Positions 37,072 to 46,039 of a stretch of 64,000 nucleotides of DNA are shown here, in pieces; positions within the stretch are counted from its first letter, which is position 1; every line of letters starts with the position of its first letter. Source of the DNA: Larimichthys crocea (taxonomy: Eukaryota > Chordata > Actinopteri > Sciaenidae); NCBI RefSeq assembly GCF_000972845.2, contig NC_040017.1, positions 21,586,742-21,650,741 on the forward strand, read 5' to 3'. The notes beneath the pieces were generated by a model, which was not told the origin of the DNA, made no database searches, and saw only the letters and a program-made list of their open reading frames with translations. The position numbers and the translations under genes were made by a program.

Positions 37072-37249
37072 CATGCGATTGCCAAAAAAAAAAAAAAAAA
37101 AAAAAAAAAGCAGCACCAAGCGCACATGGAGACAGCAGAAATCATTTGCTATGTGCGGCACGAGATATATTGCACTTCAACTCACCTTGAGCGGCCGTTC
37201 CTCTGGTGCTGAATACACTTGCTATCAGAGTGGCCACATACCAAATCAT
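2979..37249 (-). CDS. igsf9b: igsf9b (turtle homolog B), 5' part: three coding exons
   Basis: This is the 5' portion of an IGSF9B-type neuronal adhesion receptor. Coding exons are 37186-37249, 19039-19236 and 2979-3125, and the reading frame continues beyond position 1. All introns are phase 1 with GT donors and AG acceptors. Joined, they give 136 complete residues: a signal peptide (about residues 1-20), then the first Ig domain with cysteines at about 45 and 113 and the Ig motif E-D-Q-G-W-Y-E-C. The start and the stretch REEPRFVTARAGE closely match vertebrate IGSF9B as I remember it. In the family, five Ig and two fibronectin III domains precede a membrane segment and a PDZ-binding tail, and the mammalian protein acts at inhibitory synapses through S-SCAM and neuroligin-2. 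Only Ig1 is visible here. IGSF9 is the main alternative, but the exon 1 peptide favours 9B. Which teleost paralogue (ba or bb) it is cannot be decided. Confidence 0.93.
4180..4480 (+). mobile_element. Probable non-LTR retrotransposon 3' end (copy 1)
   Basis: The stretch reads like a degraded LINE C-terminus (TTTGTTCCTGCTGCCAGAGG, peptide F-V-P-A-A-R-G-L-F-N). An AT-rich tail follows, ending CTGCTGCACC...GGAGATAATAAAG, the usual form of fish LINE 3' ends. The family is not determined. The counterpart is at about 12070-12370, with notable differences. Confidence 0.4.
4501..4671 (+). mobile_element. tRNA-derived SINE (copy 1)
   Basis: The head carries tRNA-like promoter signals: GTGGTTCAGGAGGCAGAGC and a box-B-like GTGGTTAGATCCCC. 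The body includes GTCCTTGGGAAAGATACCG and AACCCCAAATTGCTCCC, and the end GTAAGTCGCTTTAGATAAA. This is the layout of a widespread teleost SINE. It is non-coding and inactive-looking, within igsf9b intron 3. The same element is at 12401-12563 in copy 2. Confidence 0.65.
5994..6423 (-). mobile_element. 5'-truncated LINE 3' end, CR1/L2-like (copy 1)
   Basis: On the minus strand about 80 codons are open and read as the C-terminal tail of a CR1/L2-group reverse-transcriptase ORF: A-P-P-Y-L-A-E-I-L, then G-D-R-S-F-A-V-A-A-P-R-L-W-N, then L-F-K-S-K-L-K-T-H, ending at a stop. The 3' UTR includes GGGCTATATAAATAAACTTG and finishes in a (TTTGA)n tract at 5994-6015. Only the last part of the element is present, so it cannot move by itself. 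The duplicate is at 13846-14250. Confidence 0.75.
7355..7364. other. Assembly gap (10 Ns)
   Basis: Ten Ns join copy 1 of the duplication to the next contig. The fixed, tiny size suggests a placeholder rather than a measured gap. Confidence 0.99.
7365..7964. other. Intronic sequence between the two copies, seen once in the window
   Basis: These 600 bp follow the gap and precede copy 2. I see no exon or recognisable repeat. If the two contigs really overlap, the matching stretch of copy 1 lies just left of position 1, and this segment belongs in igsf9b intron 3, downstream of exon 3. Confidence 0.6.
10882..11024 (-). other. Second copy of igsf9b exon 3 with frame-breaking indels (probably an assembly artefact)
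   Basis: This matches exon 3 at 2979-3125 almost base for base, with the same CAG acceptor and GTGAGT donor, but it is 143 bp instead of 147. Compared with the intact copy it lacks one G in the R-S-E codons, gains a T before the CTGCAG stretch, loses a C in the K-A-S region and loses three bases near the acceptor. The frame is lost within the Ig domain. It sits at the same relative place in the second copy of the ~7.3 kb duplication. Uncorrected base-calling indels in an unmerged contig explain this better than a decaying exon, because the flanking intron carries the same kind of indels at a similar rate. Confidence 0.85.
12401..12563 (+). mobile_element. tRNA-derived SINE (copy 2)
   Basis: This is the same insertion as at 4501-4671, carried in the second copy of the duplication. 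Here the box-B-like motif reads GTGGTTTGATTCCC, closer to the canonical GGTTCGATTCC. It also differs from copy 1 in its head by several substitutions and a short deletion. These substitutions, not only indels, suggest that the two copies are different haplotypes. Confidence 0.65.
13846..14250 (-). mobile_element. 5'-truncated LINE 3' end, CR1/L2-like (copy 2)
   Basis: This is the same LINE remnant as at 5994-6423, in the second copy of the duplication. The G-D-R-S-F-A-V-A-A-P-R-L-W-N motif and C-terminal stop are kept, with a few substitutions (for example S-V-Q in place of S-G-Q) and a shorter (ATCAA)n tail. Confidence 0.75.
16442..17054. mobile_element. MITE with 14-bp perfect terminal inverted repeats
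   Basis: The left end GTTAAAGGTCCAGT (16442-16455) is the exact reverse complement of the right end ACTGGACCTTTAAC (17041-17054). Internal sequence such as TAGCATCTAGCGGTGGAG matches a common teleost MITE family. TTAA lies at both outer edges, which would fit a piggyBac-like target site, although that is inference. There is no coding capacity. It sits in igsf9b intron 2. Confidence 0.7.
18162..18699. mobile_element. Fold-back type MITE carrying a 41-bp tandem duplication
   Basis: The left end TTTAAAGGAACAGTTTGACA and right end GTCAAACTGCTCCTTTAAAT are imperfect inverted repeats. Internal pieces such as AACAGCTAGCCTGGCTCTGT, and the part reading CTAAAGCTCACTAATCAACA, belong to a very frequent fish MITE. 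A 41-bp unit at 18611-18651 is repeated exactly at 18652-18692 near the right end. Related copies are at 21003, 35041 and 57842. Confidence 0.65.
19039..19236 (-). CDS. igsf9b: igsf9b coding exon 2 (first half of Ig domain 1)
   Basis: This 198 bp exon is phase 1 at both ends. Its acceptor is ...TAAG and its donor is GTAAGA. It encodes A-H-G-V-R-E-E-P-R-F-V-T-A-R-A-G-E, the first Ig cysteine in L-G-C-D-V, then P-Y-V-V-E-W-F-K-F-G-V-P-I-P and P-P-H-V-D-P-E-Y-T-G, all characteristic of IGSF9/IGSF9B. The last codon (Gly) is split with exon 3. It is present once in the window, unlike exon 3. It lies about 18 kb from exon 1 and, in this assembly, 15.9 kb from exon 3. About half of that second distance is the duplicated segment. 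Confidence 0.95.
19303..19386. repeat. Exact two-copy tandem duplication, 42-bp unit
   Basis: The unit 19303-19344 is repeated exactly at 19345-19386, just upstream of igsf9b exon 2 within intron 1. It contains GAGAAGGCGCAGGGATATTC. Confidence 0.9.
21003..21425. mobile_element. Degraded fold-back MITE
   Basis: The pieces CAACATTTTGGGAGATGTGC, CCAGTTAGCTTAGCTTAGCA, GAGCAGTGACTTCCTGGTTT and CTTTGGATAGAGCTAGGCT are in the same order as in the family represented at 35041-35614. The outer ends are eroded, so the borders are approximate. Confidence 0.55.
21795..22035 (+). mobile_element. LINE 3' end, CR1/L2-like (plus strand)
   Basis: The start encodes A-Q-M-S-H-L-K-T-L-L-K-T-R-L-F-S-L-A-F-N-T-M and then a stop, the typical last residues of a CR1/L2-group LINE ORF. 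The 3' UTR ends in CGTGCTATATAAATAAAGTG, followed by a short GGATT-type tail. Everything upstream is missing. It is a dead fragment in igsf9b intron 1. Confidence 0.7.
28940..29330 (+). mobile_element. Probable LINE 3' UTR and tail
   Basis: A very AT-rich stretch is followed by CTTGTGCAGCTGCAACAGCT, then TGCATTTCTCCTC and AATCAATAAAGG, the form of teleost LINE 3' ends. No reverse-transcriptase residues are preserved, so the family is not assigned. Confidence 0.4.
31018..31072. mobile_element. Short fragment of the AGGTCCAGTGTG MITE
   Basis: AAAAGGTCCAGTGTGTGAGATTT matches the terminal repeat of the element at 16442-17054, but only one end is present. Confidence 0.45.
35041..35614. mobile_element. 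Complete fold-back MITE with long inverted arms
   Basis: The left arm (from GAAAGGAATAGTTTACCATT through GAGAAGATCGATACCACTC) pairs with the right arm (GAGTGGTATCGATCCTCTC through TATTTCCCAAAATATCAAAC). The arms are roughly 90 bp with mismatches, and the element is 574 bp. Inside are GTGACTTCCTGTAGTCTCTG and its partial inverse. It has no coding capacity. This is the best-preserved of the four family members in the window and lies in igsf9b intron 1. Confidence 0.75.
36776..37109. repeat. Simple-repeat cluster near igsf9b exon 1
   Basis: This holds a CA tract (about 36776-36804), a T/C-rich tract (about 36890-36928), seven or more AAAT repeats (37038-37070) and a poly-A run (37085-37109). 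All lie just downstream of igsf9b exon 1, within intron 1. Length calls here are likely to be unreliable. Confidence 0.9.
37186..37249 (-). CDS. igsf9b: igsf9b coding exon 1 (start codon and signal peptide)
   Basis: The minus-strand ATG ends at 37249 and opens MIWYVATLIASVFSTRG, a short hydrophobic signal peptide almost identical to the human IGSF9B start. The exon closes with CAA-G followed by a GTGAGT donor, leaving phase 1. Joining to exon 2 gives Q-G-A-H-G-V-R-E-E-P, which matches the family across the junction. The A at position -3 of the start is favourable. The exon is too short to show up as a long open reading frame and was found by matching the expected peptide. The 5' UTR probably runs without an intron toward the promoter near 37.5 kb, because no acceptor-like pyrimidine tract lies just upstream. 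Confidence 0.92.
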
Positions 37250-37439
37250 AGTACTATTGCCGACCAGCTATTACCACGCAAAGTGCCCCGTTCAACCAAT
37301 CTCTCATATTCGACCTTGCACCTCACGGTCTCATTAGCAAAAGCCCCTTTTTCATATCCTATTTTCTTTCCTCGTGGCTTTTCCCTTCATCCCTTCCCTC
37401 CCCCGTCCTTCCATCCGCATCCTCTCCCGAAGAGACAGA

Positions 37440-37600
37440 GCACCTGCACCGCCGCGTTTGTAGTAGACGGAGCCGTTTTTACGAGCGCATAGTGAAACCA
37501 AGTGTGAGAATGCAGCCACAGGTCCGCCTCTTCTGTCATTGGATTGGCTGCTGATTGAGGCTTTGGGGCGTGTATTGGTTCTCCGTACAGCCCCGCACCC
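37440..37600 (-). promoter_or_regulatory. Probable igsf9b promoter (CpG-rich, minus-strand CCAAT boxes)
   Basis: This GC- and CpG-rich patch stands out from the AT-rich surroundings and lies 190-350 bp upstream of the igsf9b ATG. It holds three ATTGG motifs (about 37538, 37543 and 37574), which read as CCAAT on the gene's strand, and a GC-box-like GGGGCGTG at 37565. The spacing suggests a start site at roughly 37440-37500. No convincing TATA box is seen, which suits a CpG-type promoter. The exact start site is inferred. Confidence 0.5.
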
Positions 37601-40600
37601 CGAATGACAGGAGAGCGGCCGTGCGCCGATTCAAGGTGAGTTGGAGCGTGCCATAGTAGTGGAACCGCAGTATCATGCGCATTGACAGAGAGACGTGTCC
37701 ACAGCTTTAAATACCTCTCCTAAACCGGCCCCACGTGCACCATCACCGCCCATCATCCATTCATCCATTTTTTAAAAATCATTATTATTGTTGCACTTAT
37801 CAATATTGGCACCATCCAGCTATTTGTGCAGGTTTACTGTATCAGCGATGAGAAAGAAGAAGGGGACGCTTGGTGGATGTGTGCGTCTCGTCTGTCGCTC
37901 ACCCATAGCCCTCGGCTGTTGTCATGTCGCTGTCACCGACATAAAAATGCTCCTTTTTTATGTGCTACGGAGCCGTGTCTGGCTTTATGTGATGGGTGTG
38001 GCGACAGATACAATACACTTCGCCTCTGTGTGTGTGTGTGTGTGTTTTTTCGCCTTTTCCTCGACGGCCGCAAGCGCAAGGATGCAGCTCCATCACGCTG
38101 CCCACTGCGCACACATGGTTACCACTGATAAGGCAGCCTCAGATCCACTCCCTCTGTTTTCTACATGCATGACCACAGAGGAGTCATAACGCCTGTGCGC
38201 CTCTGGCTGCTCGACATCAGCCTCAGATCTCCGCTCACACCGGCTGCTTGTGTGTTAGCCGGAGATAAATGTATAAGGTGATCCATCATATGAGAGAGGA
38301 TGACTATGTCTCAGGACCATATTTTGCAAATCTCCAGCAGAGTTTGTTACATTTTGTCTCGGCATTTGTGTCTGTCTGTCTGTCTGTCTGTCTCCCCCCT
38401 CCCCTCCCTTCTCTCCCTTTCTTTTTTTTTTTTTTTTTTTTTTGGAAACTGTCATATTCCTGTCTGAAACCTAAAAGATCTAAAAAGGTGACTAAGAATC
38501 AAAGATATTCTCCTTTTTTATTTTCCTGCAGACCTTTTTTAGGCCTGCGGTAAAATCCTGCTGAGTAATACTTTCATTTGAATATTTATTTTCACTGTTT
38601 TGTTTGCAACCAGCTCGGACTCAGATCTGACTGGGATTCAATGGGAAGTCCTTTCCTCTGAGAGAGGACTAGAATCACTGTTCTTTAACCTTCGCTAACA
38701 AAGACCACGCAGATAAAGAGATACGAGTTTATTGCATAATATGGATGGAGGAGAGCAAAGATGATGTGGGGATAGATGAAGGGATTAGGGAAGAAATCAG
38801 GATTGTGGATGGATGGATGAGTACATTGATGGTCCGGTGTCAGCTGGTCTGAGACCTTTCATGTACTCTGATTGGATTGAGCCCACGATGGCTGCTGTAT
38901 TCAGGCAAAGGAGATGGCGAGCTTTGAGATGGGGTGTTCAAGGTGTGGTCTTTGCTCCAGAACTTATAAAACTTTGCTTGCCTCAGTCCTGTGCATGTAC
39001 AGACGTGGTGACATATTGAGTTGATATGGTGTTGGGCAACCACAAGCTCCCAGATGAGCGTCAATACTCCTTGACATGAGCTCTATTGGAGAGTTGAAGA
39101 CCGTTCTTCGAAAGATAGTCCCTCACTGGTTTCGATGATTTCAGATCCCTCTTAAGCTCTAACATGTGATTTGTTCACGGATTTATTCAGGTTTTCTCTT
39201 TAATTTGTCAGCTATGTATGTCAATATAACTCTAAAACAGTGGTTTTCAGCTTGGTCTGAGTCCCCAATGGGATGCCGGATCAATACATGGGGTTGGTAA
39301 GATCAGATTTTTCTGACATTTCTTCTCTTACTTTGTGAAATTCTGGATAGTTCTGCATCTTTAGACCTCTAAAAAAAAAATGCTCAAATGAATAAATTTG
39401 ACTCTGGTTGAACTTCTCGCAGCTCATCAACATATCGGCGCACAAGTAAACACTGCTACTCTTTCTTAGTGTCAAGCCAAAAAGGTTGTGAACGACAACT
39501 CTAAAACAAAAACCATCTTTATACACGATAGAATAATGATCAGATTAGGAGTTAACATCCGAGCGATGCTGCTCAGCTCTGTGAGCTCCTCCCTCCCAGC
39601 TGGACCGCATACATACACTACAGTACAGTACATGTTTCAGTGTAAGCAAGTACAGATGGGAGATCGAGGGTTGGAAGCTGAAGAGAATGTGGGTGTGAAA
39701 AACCTCCTCTAACGACTGTTGTGCCTGTAAGAGAGCAGCAAGAGTATTGCTGGAGCTTTACTCTGCAGAAGACTTAGTAGTATCTACAACTAAAGTGATG
39801 AGTCATACTTTGTGGGTCTTAATTATCAACCGAGTCCTGACTAAACAGGACGTTTTAAACTCCACAGAGAGGGCTGTGGAGGAATTGTTACTGTCAGTGA
39901 CCAAGCCATTTTTAAAGGTGGAGCATCCATCAGATCCTCACAATTACTGTCAGGGAAGGTGTGCAATAGTCTGCTTGTGACTGCTGCATGGCAAAACAAG
40001 GTCACATTACCTACACAACCCCCCTTCAACCCTCACCTAAAGTTATAGAAGTGCTGACACAACACCAGAACATACTGTAGGCCTATAGGAGCCCTGATAA
40101 AGACTGTTTCCACACATACCCACGACATAATGACATTTGCCTCATAAAACACAGGAGAGATTTCTTTTTCTTTTAGTCCATGGTACAATTTGATTTTCAA
40201 TGAGCCAGAGCAGAGAAAAGATAAAAAACAGTTAAAGATAATCTAAAACCAGACTATTAGTTTTGCAGCTCTGTTTGTGGAGACTGGGGATGGCAGTGTT
40301 ACCCAAAGGGCACATTTTAAACACAGTGGGGACCAGTCGCTCTGCCCAGAAAAACAACTTTGGGATTATATTCTGCAGAAAATGCTCATATCTCATTGTG
40401 ACATGCATGGTTCATCAGATTTTCCCTTTATTTAGGTTCTGGTGCATGTTTAAGCCTCTAAGTGATCGGAAAAAAAACATCCATTATCCCATTATAGCTA
40501 TAAGTTACTGTTTTTAAGCAGCAAACAATGCAGTATTTTACAGATGAGACTCTCTGCTGTTTTTCAGGTGTACCACCAAAATAATGGAATGAAAAATTTA

Positions 40601-43600
40601 TAGATATTTGTCCTCCAGTGTAGCACATTCGTTTATTTTTAGGGTCATTGTCCAGTGGGATCTTTTCAGTCTGCCACTACTGTGAGCAGGCAACCTTGTG
40701 ATGTCTACCTTTATTTAATGTCAAATTAATATGAATTCTTGCACTGTTCCTTCACTCCCGTGTCGTGTGAATCCATACGTCCGTGTGACTTGCGCATAGA
40801 TCCAAAACGCTTCCACAGACTCAGATGCTTTAGCGACAGAGACATATGGATGTGTACACTGAGGGCCCCATTCAGCATCAGTCAGTTAGCCTGCAGCTGG
40901 ACTAACCTGCCTGCACCAAACAAGATGTCATGCACGCCAGCTGCCGAACAGATGTTCTGTTGCATGTCTGTTTATGGTGTTTTACAAGCTATGTATGTCC
41001 TTACAGACTCACATGCTTCTGAGTATAATTCATGCTTTTGACCAGTAGTGGTCAGCAGTGTTTTACAGACCAAACCCTTGATTTTTATTTATGGATTTAT
41101 ATGTTTATTATTATGTTTATTTATATATGTCATTCAGGACAACAGAGAAATATTTAGCATTGATTTGGAGTGAGGAATGAGATGTAGGAGGATTAGTTTA
41201 TCTGTAATCTTTAACCCCAGACAATCTTTTTTACAAATGTACTACCTTTATGTACATAAAAATTATAATGTACTATAACATGCTTTTGTATCAATCATTA
41301 GATTAGCGCCTGTAGCTCAGGGTATTCAGGTTTTTGATTAAGCTGAAATGATGTGTTATTTAATTGTTGCAGATCCACATGAAATTAATTGGCAATTATT
41401 TTTTATAATTAATTAACTATTTTGGTTAATTTTCAAGCAAAATTTCAACATTCCCTGGTTCCAAATGTGAGGATTTTTTTTTTTTTGCCATTTGTTTTTA
41501 TTAAACTAAATATATTTAGGTTTTGGAGTGTTGGGCAAGTCAAACAAGGAATTCTAAGAGATCTTTTAATTATTTGATGATGTTTTATAGTCAAAAATAT
41601 TACATGAGAAAAGCCTAATTACAAAACACAGATCACAATTTGATAGTAAATACATGAATCCGATTTGATTTGATTTGATTGTCAAGACAACAAAATGTAG
41701 TTTAGTATTAACCAGCTTAGCAGAACTAATAAAGAGCAAAGTAATGTCTATATGTATGGTGATATGTATAGAATAAACAGTAACTGTATATATATGAATA
41801 TGCTAAGATATAAGAATGGACAGGATGAACAGTTGTAGTAAGACGTGAGGCTGGACTGTCGGCAGAAATTGATAAATTGTATATGAGAGTAATTTGGCTG
41901 ATTTCAATCAACCCAAATATAAAAGAAGTAGCCTCATGTAGTCTGTGCAATAAAGAATATGAACAGCTCTTATGAAAAGACAGCATCTCTTGTAGCGTTT
42001 CACAATAATTTAATCACAGCCTCAACATACATCACATGCTTCTGAAGTGAGCTGCAGGGATTCAGGAGAGATTTCCCCGGTGTCCTGGTGAAATCTGGTG
42101 CCAAACTAACAAATAGCTCTGTGCTTATATTCGTTTGTAATTGTGATGACATGAAATGAATGTTTGGAGATGATAGCCGCCAGATATATTATCTCCTCGG
42201 ACTGCAGTCCTTGTAGCGTATACACGTGCCCCTGATAAGAAAAGCAGGTTTCTTTCTCTTGTTAGCGCTGACGTTAACAGTCACCACTGACACATTTCAC
42301 CTTTATAAAGCAATCAACAGCCTGACTGTGTCGGAGCAGATGCTGTAAGCTTTCACAAGCTGAGTATGTGAAACTTAATGCACAACCAAATGTCTTTTAA
42401 TTAAAGTGCCATTGGAATTACAGTAAAAAGCTGAAAAGTTAAGTAGACACTTTGTTTTAGCTGGATGTGATGTCTGAATTTACACATAAAGTGTCGATGG
42501 AGTGCTGCGGTGTCATGTTAGAATAAAAATGTGAATACCAGGACTGAAAGGGGTCAGGTTCACTGCGTATTTTTTCGCTCTTCATCTATGAAGCAGCAGA
42601 TTTGAATGACACACGCGTTACGTTGGCAGGAAGGCTTTGGGCCTTTCATTCTCCGCACTTCCCCTCAGATGAGAATCACTTGTCATGTTCGGTGGTCATC
42701 AGTAGAGTCTGCGAACAACCCACCTGAAGGGTGGATGAGTGGAGGGGAAATATAAGGGAGCAGTGGAGCACCACTCTGTCTTTTTTAACACACTGAACAA
42801 CAACAGTGTATGCACACCGATTCAGAAGTTAAGAGGTTTGCTTTGTTTCACAATATCTGCACTCCCATTGCATGCACTGCTTTCATGATGTTGAACCCAG
42901 TTCAGCTAGTCAGTAACATGTATGGTTGCCATGGTTTCACACATGTCTCTACAGGTGCACATTACTACCAGAAATAGCACTTCTTATTGGTCGAATACAC
43001 CTACTTATTAATGTACCAAGCAACAGCACAGTTAACGAATGTGAAAATTAAGCAAACAAAAAAATCTTAATATAAAGCCGCCCCTTTGATCACACTGAAA
43101 TCATCAAGTTTCTCCTGTGCATCATGCCGTCTTACAGCTCACTTGTGAAATCTATTTATACGCGCGGTGCTAATTGAGCTGTAGATGCAGTGCCTGCTAA
43201 TTTCTGACTCTTATGATATGTTCTGTATTGCATCATAGTGCCATTTAGGCTCCTCGGAAAGTTGACAGCAGCTTTTTAGCGAGAAAGAACAAGAAGTTCC
43301 ATTTCTTTTCTTTTCTTTTTTTTGTCAGAGAGGACATATTTAGTTTATTGTTTTCCGACTTGTGATAACTTTCAGAGAGTTAATCCCATTGCGACCAATA
43401 TAGAAACTTCCTGCAGTACTTGGCAACGCCTGCCAGCCAGCTGATCAGTACAGTCTATTCCCGAGTGATTAATACTACTGTAGCTATTGAGGTTAGTTTC
43501 TTGGAGAGAGTTATTATTACAGCAGAATTAAAACTGTCACTAATTATGCGCTAACAGTTGTACTCAGTGATTACATTCACAGACTCACTCAAAGTCAGAT

Positions 43601-43861
43601 TTAGCTGCTGTAATCACATTTAAATGTCTTTTCAATTCCGATCATATAAAATGTGTGAAGAGAAAAGGTGACGAGGTATATTAGTATTCATAAAAATATG
43701 ACTAATGGAAATTATATAGGATACATCATCATCACCGCGTGTGTAGGGTTGACGTGGGGAAAGGTAACAGCTCACCAGCCTGCTGTCAAATCACGCGCTG
43801 GTGGTGTTGCGATGACGGCAGCACAATGCAGCTCACATGGAGAACGTGGCAGTTGACGTAC

Positions 43862-44670
43862 TACATGTGATTACTCAAGTACTGCGCTTAAGTACAAATT
43901 TGAGGTACTTTTATGCGACATTATACATCTCAGAGGAAAATATAGTTGTTGTTTTTTTTTGTCACACCCGTTCATTTCAATAGAATAATAATAATGTTTT
44001 TGATTATTATTTATGTTACAGAGTGCTTTACAGAGCAGAGGACCCCAACTGAAGGCCAAACAAGTTAAAATCGAGAATAAGTCAAACGCAACAAAGGCAA
44101 ATTCACAGAAAACAGACAGAGCGATAAAAAATTCAAACTTCTAAAAGCTTTGAAATAGAAGAAACAGCAGAAGAGTAATAGGCGGTATAAATATATAAAA
44201 GATGGAGGAATGAACAGGGAAAAACAGACATTAAAAAGGCTGGTGTGGTGTTAAGGGTGAAAGGATAAAAAAACATGATAAAAGAAGACTTGACAATATG
44301 ATTTATGATAAACCGAAGGATTAAATGTTCCTTTATGGTTTGAGAATGAATTAGCTGGAAAATACACAAAGCTGAAACAAAGATGTTTTTCTGAGCTCAT
44401 GAAAAGACTTCTTAACTTTTTAGAGGACATGATGCATTGTTGTAGATTAAACTACCCAACAGCATATAAAATATTCAAATGAGCTCAATTCCAAAGTAAA
44501 ATACAACATATTTGTCCAAGAAATTCACATATAATTGTAAAATACTGACTTAGGGACCATTATTTTGCATAATGAGTACTTTTCCTTTTGGCACCTCTTG
44601 CTAATAATACTTAAATATCACAGTGTGGTACTTTACTAAAGTATCCGAATACTTGTTCCACCACTCGTGA
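43862..44670. mobile_element. MITE of the ACTCAAGTACTG / TTCCACCACT family, with unrelated-looking centre
   Basis: The left part (TTACTCAAGTACTGCGCTTA, then TTTGAGGTACTTTTATGC, then TCAGAGGAAAATATAG) and the right part (TAAACTACCCAACAGCATAT, then GCATAATGAGTACTTTTCC, then AAGTATCCGAATACTTGTTC and CACCACTC) are the two ends of a common teleost MITE. The middle, about 43955-44395, does not look like the family and may be an insertion. Copy borders are approximate. Confidence 0.6.
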
Positions 44671-45464
44671 TTTGGTCGCTTTTGTTTGTCTTCTAGGGTG
44701 AGTCTGTTAAGTTTATCTAACCTCATCTGATGGATGGATCGGTTGGAGAGATGAGGAGATGATTGATGGTGGTCCTGTTTGACTCCTCTGTTTGATCATT
44801 GCACCGAGCTTCTTAGTCTGCATCACATGGATGAATCACCTAATGGTACACAAGAGGTTAGCGTCAGCATGAACTAAAACGAGCACTGCAGCCATTTTGT
44901 GCGAGTTTATTCTTCAACTCTCCACTTTATTCAAACTACTGGTATTAGCTCCACATCAGCCAGATTGCAACATTAAATTACAGCTTAAATATTCAATAAT
45001 AAGCCAGTAATATAGATTCCCTCACAGGCTCCAGTCTGCATTATGATTAGTTTGATACTTGAAAATATTCTGTACTTTTAGTTTGAATGCTGGAGTATTG
45101 TATAGGGTGGTATTGCTAAAGGGTCTGTATGACGTGTTGCAAAAAAACAACTCTCATGTTCTCTGAGTTACTGATACTTACCTACTGATACCTACACTGC
45201 CTCATGCTGAGCATCAAGCAACACAGAGTTAAGTTGAACACTGAGAGCAAATTAGAAACAGATAAAGTGTGAAAGAGACACTTTCTGCGGTTTAAGTGTC
45301 AGTTTGGTTCTTGCTGAAGATTGTTTTATTTATTTAAAGGCAGATAGATTTTCATTTGAAAGCTTTGCATTGGATGAGCCAATCAAAAAGGTAATAATCT
45401 ATGTAGAATACATCATTTATAAATGATTAATAATTAATTTTTAGTAGTAGTGGAAGAGCAGAGT

Positions 45465-45555
45465 AACCCCTATTGATCTAATAAGATGATAAACACACTA
45501 AATAATTCCCCCCTGGGATTATTAAAGTATTTCTGATTCAGATTCTGATTCTGAA
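45465..45555 (+). mobile_element. LINE-like 3' tail
   Basis: TAATTCCCCCCTGGGATTAT followed by TAAAGTATTTCTGATTC and a short (TGATTC)n tract is a standard fish non-LTR retrotransposon tail. Only the tail is seen. Confidence 0.45.
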
Positions 45556-45999
45556 ATGTCTATTTGCTTTAAACAAAGGTATAGAAATGGACACACATAC
45601 AATGATTAAAATAACAGCTGTGTGATGCAGGTCAAAGCCAGATGAAACATTTAAGTTAAAGTGAAAAGGTGATTCGTGGGTTGCACCTTCATGGGCACAT
45701 TTATAAATCACTCCTGCCTCCCTCACTAAGCCACCATGATGTGAAACTTTCTCCTCTCCTGCTTTGTTCCTCAGACTTTTTTCATCTGATCATCACGTCT
45801 GGGAAAGTTTAGAGCCGCCTCCCTATCTGAACCTCAAGCTGCTTCTTAAAAGTCCCACTCCAGCTCTGAGGAGCCCAGCTGACACTTTCTGGCTGCAGCT
45901 TTTTTTTTTCTTTTTTTTTAATGAAAGCTATAGCAGAATGTGTGTCAGCTGCAATCTTCAGCATGTAAAGTATAAAACTAAAGAGCAGAGACCAAAAAT

Positions 46000-46001
<2 letters not shown>

Positions 46002-46038
<37 letters not shown>

Positions 46039-46039
46039 C
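46002..46039. repeat. (CA)n microsatellite
   Basis: About 19 uninterrupted dinucleotide units in the intergenic region. Confidence 0.97.

Larger units (their letters stand above)
19237..37185 (-). other. igsf9b intron 1 (17.9 kb)
   Basis: This large first intron has no recognised exon on either strand. It holds a MITE remnant at 21003-21425, a plus-strand LINE tail at 21795-22035, CA/TG tracts near 22098 and 36776, a GA tract near 26979-26998, a likely LINE 3' end at 28940-29330, a short MITE fragment at 31018-31072, a complete fold-back MITE at 35041-35614, and the (AAAT)n plus poly-A block at 37038-37109. Large first introns are usual in this family and may carry enhancers, but none can be identified from one sequence. 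Confidence 0.75.

Noticed and set aside
41292..41340. Possible tRNA gene (GCGCCTGTAGCTCAGGGTAT)
   Set aside because: Only a box-A-like start is present. No cloverleaf arms or box B follow within the expected distance.
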